Below, piece by piece: positions 42,098 through 44,803 of a DNA stretch of 44,803 bases (position 1 is the stretch's first letter; the number at the start of each line of letters is the position of its first letter). The notes under the pieces are model-generated. The model was given only the letters and a program-made list of their open reading frames with translations. It made no database searches and was not told the DNA's origin. Source of the DNA: Lactococcus cremoris subsp. cremoris NBRC 100676 (GTDB lineage Bacteria > Bacillota > Bacilli > Lactobacillales > Streptococcaceae); NCBI RefSeq assembly GCF_001591705.1, contig NZ_BCVK01000011.1, positions 1 through 44,803 of the forward strand. The letters run 5' to 3'. The position numbers and the translations under genes are program-made.

Positions 42098-43061
42098 TTC
42101 GTTTATATCCTGTTTTCATATCAACAATATTTGTTAAATCTTTCCCATTTGCATAGGCTTCAAGATTTTTTTCTAAAATTTTCATAAAGCGACGCCATGT
42201 TTCAGGGAGTGTATAGCCACCAGAAGCATGAGGAGTGATTAATAGTCTTGGGGTCTGCCAAGCTCGGTGACCTTTAGGTAAAGGTTCTGGATCAGTCACA
42301 TCAATTCCCGCACCCGCAATTTTTTTCGCCTCAAGTGCATCACATAAGGCTTCTAAATCAACATTTGTTCCTCGACCAACGTTTAGGAAAATAGCATTTT
42401 CTTTCATTAAATCAAATTTTTCTTGATTAAATAATTTATAAGTTTCATGAGTCCCAGGAACACTTGAAGCAATAATATCAGCTCTTGGTAAAACTTTGTC
42501 TAGGTCAGACTCAGCATAGACTTCATCAGCAAATTCTTCATCACCATAAACAGTTCGTTTGACTGCAATGACATGACCTCCCAAAGCTTGAATTTTCTGT
42601 GCAAAATGACTTCCAATATCACCTAAACCATGAACCAACACTGTTGAGCCATAAATAGATTGAATCTGACCAATATTTTCCCAGATTTCTTTTTCTTGTT
42701 GTTTTTCATAAAGGTCAAATTTTCTTAGAAGTATCAAAGCCATTGTCAGTAAATGCTCAGAAATCGTAAGTCCATAAGTTCCTGTTGCATTTGTCAAAAC
42801 TACCTCTTGAGGAAAATTTGCTCCTTGAGTATAACCATTGGTTCCAGCTGATAAAAGTTGGAGCCATTTTAAATTTTTATATTTTGCTAATAAATCAGGC
42901 TTTGGCAGACCAACTAAGACTTCTGTTTCTAGAAAATCTGATTCTGTCAGCTCTTCTTCTTTTTTAAATTGAAACTGGTAAGCTTTATTTTTCTTGAAAG
43001 CTGCTTTTGTTTCATCTGAAAAATTTAACCAAACATTTTCTAAGGCAATTGCTTTTATCAT
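42084..43061 (-). CDS. D-2-hydroxyacid dehydrogenase family protein
   Basis: 325 aa. NAD-binding motif VHGLGDIGSHFAQ, catalytic Arg in NVGRGTNVD, Glu in DVTDPEPLP and His in ITPHASGGY. The family covers phosphoglycerate, lactate and glyoxylate/hydroxypyruvate dehydrogenases; substrate cannot be read here. Coupled to the NadR-like gene, which makes its cofactor. ATG follows GGAGTCCCG. Confidence 0.88.
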   Translation of the reverse strand: MIKAIALENVWLNFSDETKAAFKKNKAYQFQFKKEEELTESDFLETEVLVGLPKPDLLAKYKNLKWLQLLSAGTNGYTQGANFPQEVVLTNATGTYGLTISEHLLTMALILLRKFDLYEKQQEKEIWENIGQIQSIYGSTVLVHGLGDIGSHFAQKIQALGGHVIAVKRTVYGDEEFADEVYAESDLDKVLPRADIIASSVPGTHETYKLFNQEKFDLMKENAIFLNVGRGTNVDLEALCDALEAKKIAGAGIDVTDPEPLPKGHRAWQTPRLLITPHASGGYTLPETWRRFMKILEKNLEAYANGKDLTNIVDMKTGYKRNAHK

Positions 43062-43220
43062 CGGGACTCCTTTGTATAAAATGAATTTTAAAGACTACTT
43101 AAAGAAAATAAAGTCAAGCCTTGTTTTCTTTATCTTCTTTCCTTGATTATAGCACTTTGCCTTAATTTTATAAAAAATAGAAGTTTGACAATTCTGAAAT
43201 TATCAGTCTTAAAAAGATAT

Positions 43221-43252
43221 AAAAGAGAATTTTAGCAAAAATTCTCTTTTAA
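43221..43252 (-). terminator. Terminator of the U32 gene
   Basis: AAAAGAGAATTTT and AAAATTCTCTTTT form a perfect 13-bp stem with a 4-nt loop, just past the U32 stop on the minus strand. T-rich sequence follows. Confidence 0.85.
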
Positions 43253-43258
43253 TTTTTA

Positions 43259-44551
43259 TTAAGCTCTCACTGTTTTAGCAAGACCTGTTTTTTTATCATA
43301 AAGGTTAATCAACCCTGACCCATTTTTTCGAATCATATCTCCAGCTTTAACTGCAAAAGGAACATCAATATGCAAAAGGGTCATTGGATTTGGGGCACGG
43401 TCAATATGTTCGTCAGTTTCTGCTAAACGAAGATTTTTGACCATTGTTTCAACATGGCGGAATCCTGGACCATAAAATTCAATTTGGTCTCCTTCGGTGA
43501 TAACATTTCTTTGGCGAATCGTAGCTACCATTGTTTCAGCATCAAAGTCAACAACTTCTCCGACGAATTTGTACTCAGGAATTTTACGACGGGCCCCAAA
43601 GAGTTGTTTATTTTCATCAGGTGTCCCATAATAAAAGCCAGTGTCTAATTCACGTTGAGCTACTTTCCATAATTCATCAACTAAGGCTGGTTTTATTTCT
43701 TCAAAACGTTCTGGTGATTCCAAATAGGCGTCAATAGCTGCTTTATAAACATTAGAAACTGTTGAAACATAGTGAATTGATTTCATTCTTCCTTCGATTT
43801 TGAGCGAATTAACTCCATTTTCAATCATATCAGGGATATGTTCAATCATAGACATATCAACGGCTGACATTGAAAATTCTTCAGTGACTTCACCAGTAAT
43901 CGATTTGCGCTCGCCAGCAAATGGCATATCATATAAATCATATTTCCAACGGCAAGATTGTGAACATCCCCCGCGGTTGGCATCACGCATACTCATATAA
44001 TTTGACAGGACACAGCGTCCTGAGTATGAAATACACATAGCTCCATGAACAAAAGCTTCAATTTCAACATCTGTATGTTGACGGATTTCTCTTAATTCTT
44101 CTACAGAGACTTCACGCGCCAAAACGACTCGTTCAAGCCCAAGATTTTTCCAGAATTCTAAGGTTTCATAGTTAGTAGCAGACGCTTGCGTTGACAAGTG
44201 AATAGCCAAACCTGGTGCTTCAGCAGCACAGATGGCAATCAAAGCAGGGTCAGAAACAATGACTGCTGAAATTCCTAAGTCACGTAATGTGCGGAACCAT
44301 TCGCCCGCCCCTTTTTCATTTCCTTCATGTGTCACCATATTGGCTGCCACATAAACTTTAGCATTGTGGGCACTTGCATAAGCGACCCCTTCAGCCATTT
44401 CTTCAAAAGTAAAGTTACCTGCGCGTGAACGTAAGCCGTAGGCTTGTCCACCAATATATACTGCGTCTGCGCCATAATCAATAGCGACTTTTAGTTTTTC
44501 GAGCGTTCCTGCTGGTGCAAGAACCTCTGGACGTGTTTTTGTAATTGACAT
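43259..44551 (-). CDS. U32 peptidase family protein (TrhP/YrrO-like tRNA hydroxylation type)
   Basis: 430 aa. U32 barrel (PEVLAPAGTLEKLKVAIDYGADAVYIGG) with the cysteine-rich signature HGAMCISYSGRCVLSNYMSMRDANRGGCSQSCRWKYDLYD, whose cysteines bind an Fe-S cluster. C-terminal ~85 residues form a beta-barrel domain. Members of this type (TrhP) act with prephenate-derived chemistry in 5-hydroxyuridine formation in tRNA, although older annotation calls them collagenase-like proteases. In B. subtilis two genes (yrrN, yrrO) occur in tandem; only one lies in this window. ATG with weak upstream GGAGAATTG. Confidence 0.88.
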   Translation of the reverse strand: MSITKTRPEVLAPAGTLEKLKVAIDYGADAVYIGGQAYGLRSRAGNFTFEEMAEGVAYASAHNAKVYVAANMVTHEGNEKGAGEWFRTLRDLGISAVIVSDPALIAICAAEAPGLAIHLSTQASATNYETLEFWKNLGLERVVLAREVSVEELREIRQHTDVEIEAFVHGAMCISYSGRCVLSNYMSMRDANRGGCSQSCRWKYDLYDMPFAGERKSITGEVTEEFSMSAVDMSMIEHIPDMIENGVNSLKIEGRMKSIHYVSTVSNVYKAAIDAYLESPERFEEIKPALVDELWKVAQRELDTGFYYGTPDENKQLFGARRKIPEYKFVGEVVDFDAETMVATIRQRNVITEGDQIEFYGPGFRHVETMVKNLRLAETDEHIDRAPNPMTLLHIDVPFAVKAGDMIRKNGSGLINLYDKKTGLAKTVRA

Positions 44552-44627
44552 GTTTCAATTCTCCAATTTTCAAGATTGTAAGTATTTTGAAAAGGCTCCA
44601 AAAAGAAAAATTCTTAGTCAAATCTAT

Positions 44628-44790
44628 TGTCAGTAAATTTGCGAGCCAAAACTTCTTTGTTTCTTTATTTTACAGGATTTCTTGCCAAATTTAAACCGTC
44701 AAATGTGACAAAGTTCTTTGACATTATGTTGTTTATCTTCAGCTTTTACTGACAGAATTGTCATTTTATAGTCTAAAATCTTTGTCAGTA
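44628..44790. repeat. TGTCAGTAAA words in the terminal non-coding stretch
   Basis: The last 252 bp hold no gene. TTGTCAGTAAA (44629-44639), TTTTACTGACAG (44744-44755) and TTGTCAGTAAA (44781-44791) are three copies of the dispersed word; the last two are an inverted pair. The U32 promoter should lie here too, but no clear box pair was found. Confidence 0.55.
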
Positions 44791-44803
44791 AAATTTTTAT
44801 AAG

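Overview
The window is about 45 kb of an AT-rich chromosome with short intergenic gaps. Gene content points to Lactococcus lactis or L. cremoris: the chitinase/LPMO pair, the galP-M-K-T-E Leloir cluster, ymfF-ymfH-rodZ-pgsA, yaaA-recF away from dnaA, and an IS982 copy. The assignment is from memory of these gene orders, not from a search. I saw no rRNA, tRNA or CRISPR array.

Layout. 1-3060: PadR-type regulator, then a chitin-degrading pair (GH18 chitinase and AA10 lytic polysaccharide monooxygenase) behind a cre-like site. 3069-5338: purA with a long structured leader, and a CadD-like transporter. 5467-11946: hslO and dusB, separated by a 4.5 kb accessory block holding a frameshifted DHFR-like gene, a DUF805 membrane protein, the broken remains of a protein ending in a polymorphic-toxin-type domain, and a run of very small membrane-protein genes. 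12183-19254: a small unknown gene, three YitT-family membrane proteins, and an aspS-HIT-hisS operon behind a T-box leader. 19290-23100: an Rgg-type regulator that has lost a normal start codon, then a secreted permuted NlpC/P60-like (C92) protein with a tandem array of small membrane proteins, some decayed. 23153-30990: pgsA, rodZ, two M16 peptidase-like genes, yaaA-recF, a CMD/MerR divergent pair and a membrane-anchored alpha/beta hydrolase. 31047-38744: the gal operon with cre-controlled promoter, internal hairpins, and an RpiR regulator. 38796-39794: a complete IS982 with 8-bp target duplications. 39812-44803: aldo/keto reductase, a NadR-like bifunctional protein with a 2-hydroxyacid dehydrogenase, and a U32 peptidase-family protein.

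Things that cut across the window. (1) A short word, CTGTCAGTAA / TTACTGACAG, occurs 13 times by hand count, often as inverted pairs at gene ends but also inside genes, far above what composition predicts. (2) Four genes (hslO, dusB, yaaA and the 30018-30974 hydrolase) have an extended -10 box (TGN-TATAAT type) ending only 6-7 nt before the only convincing ATG, so their mRNAs should be leaderless. (3) Two loci (7166-10830 and 20576-22914) look like exported toxin or hydrolase genes followed by expanding and decaying sets of small membrane proteins, a layout expected for effector/immunity loci; neither assignment is proven.
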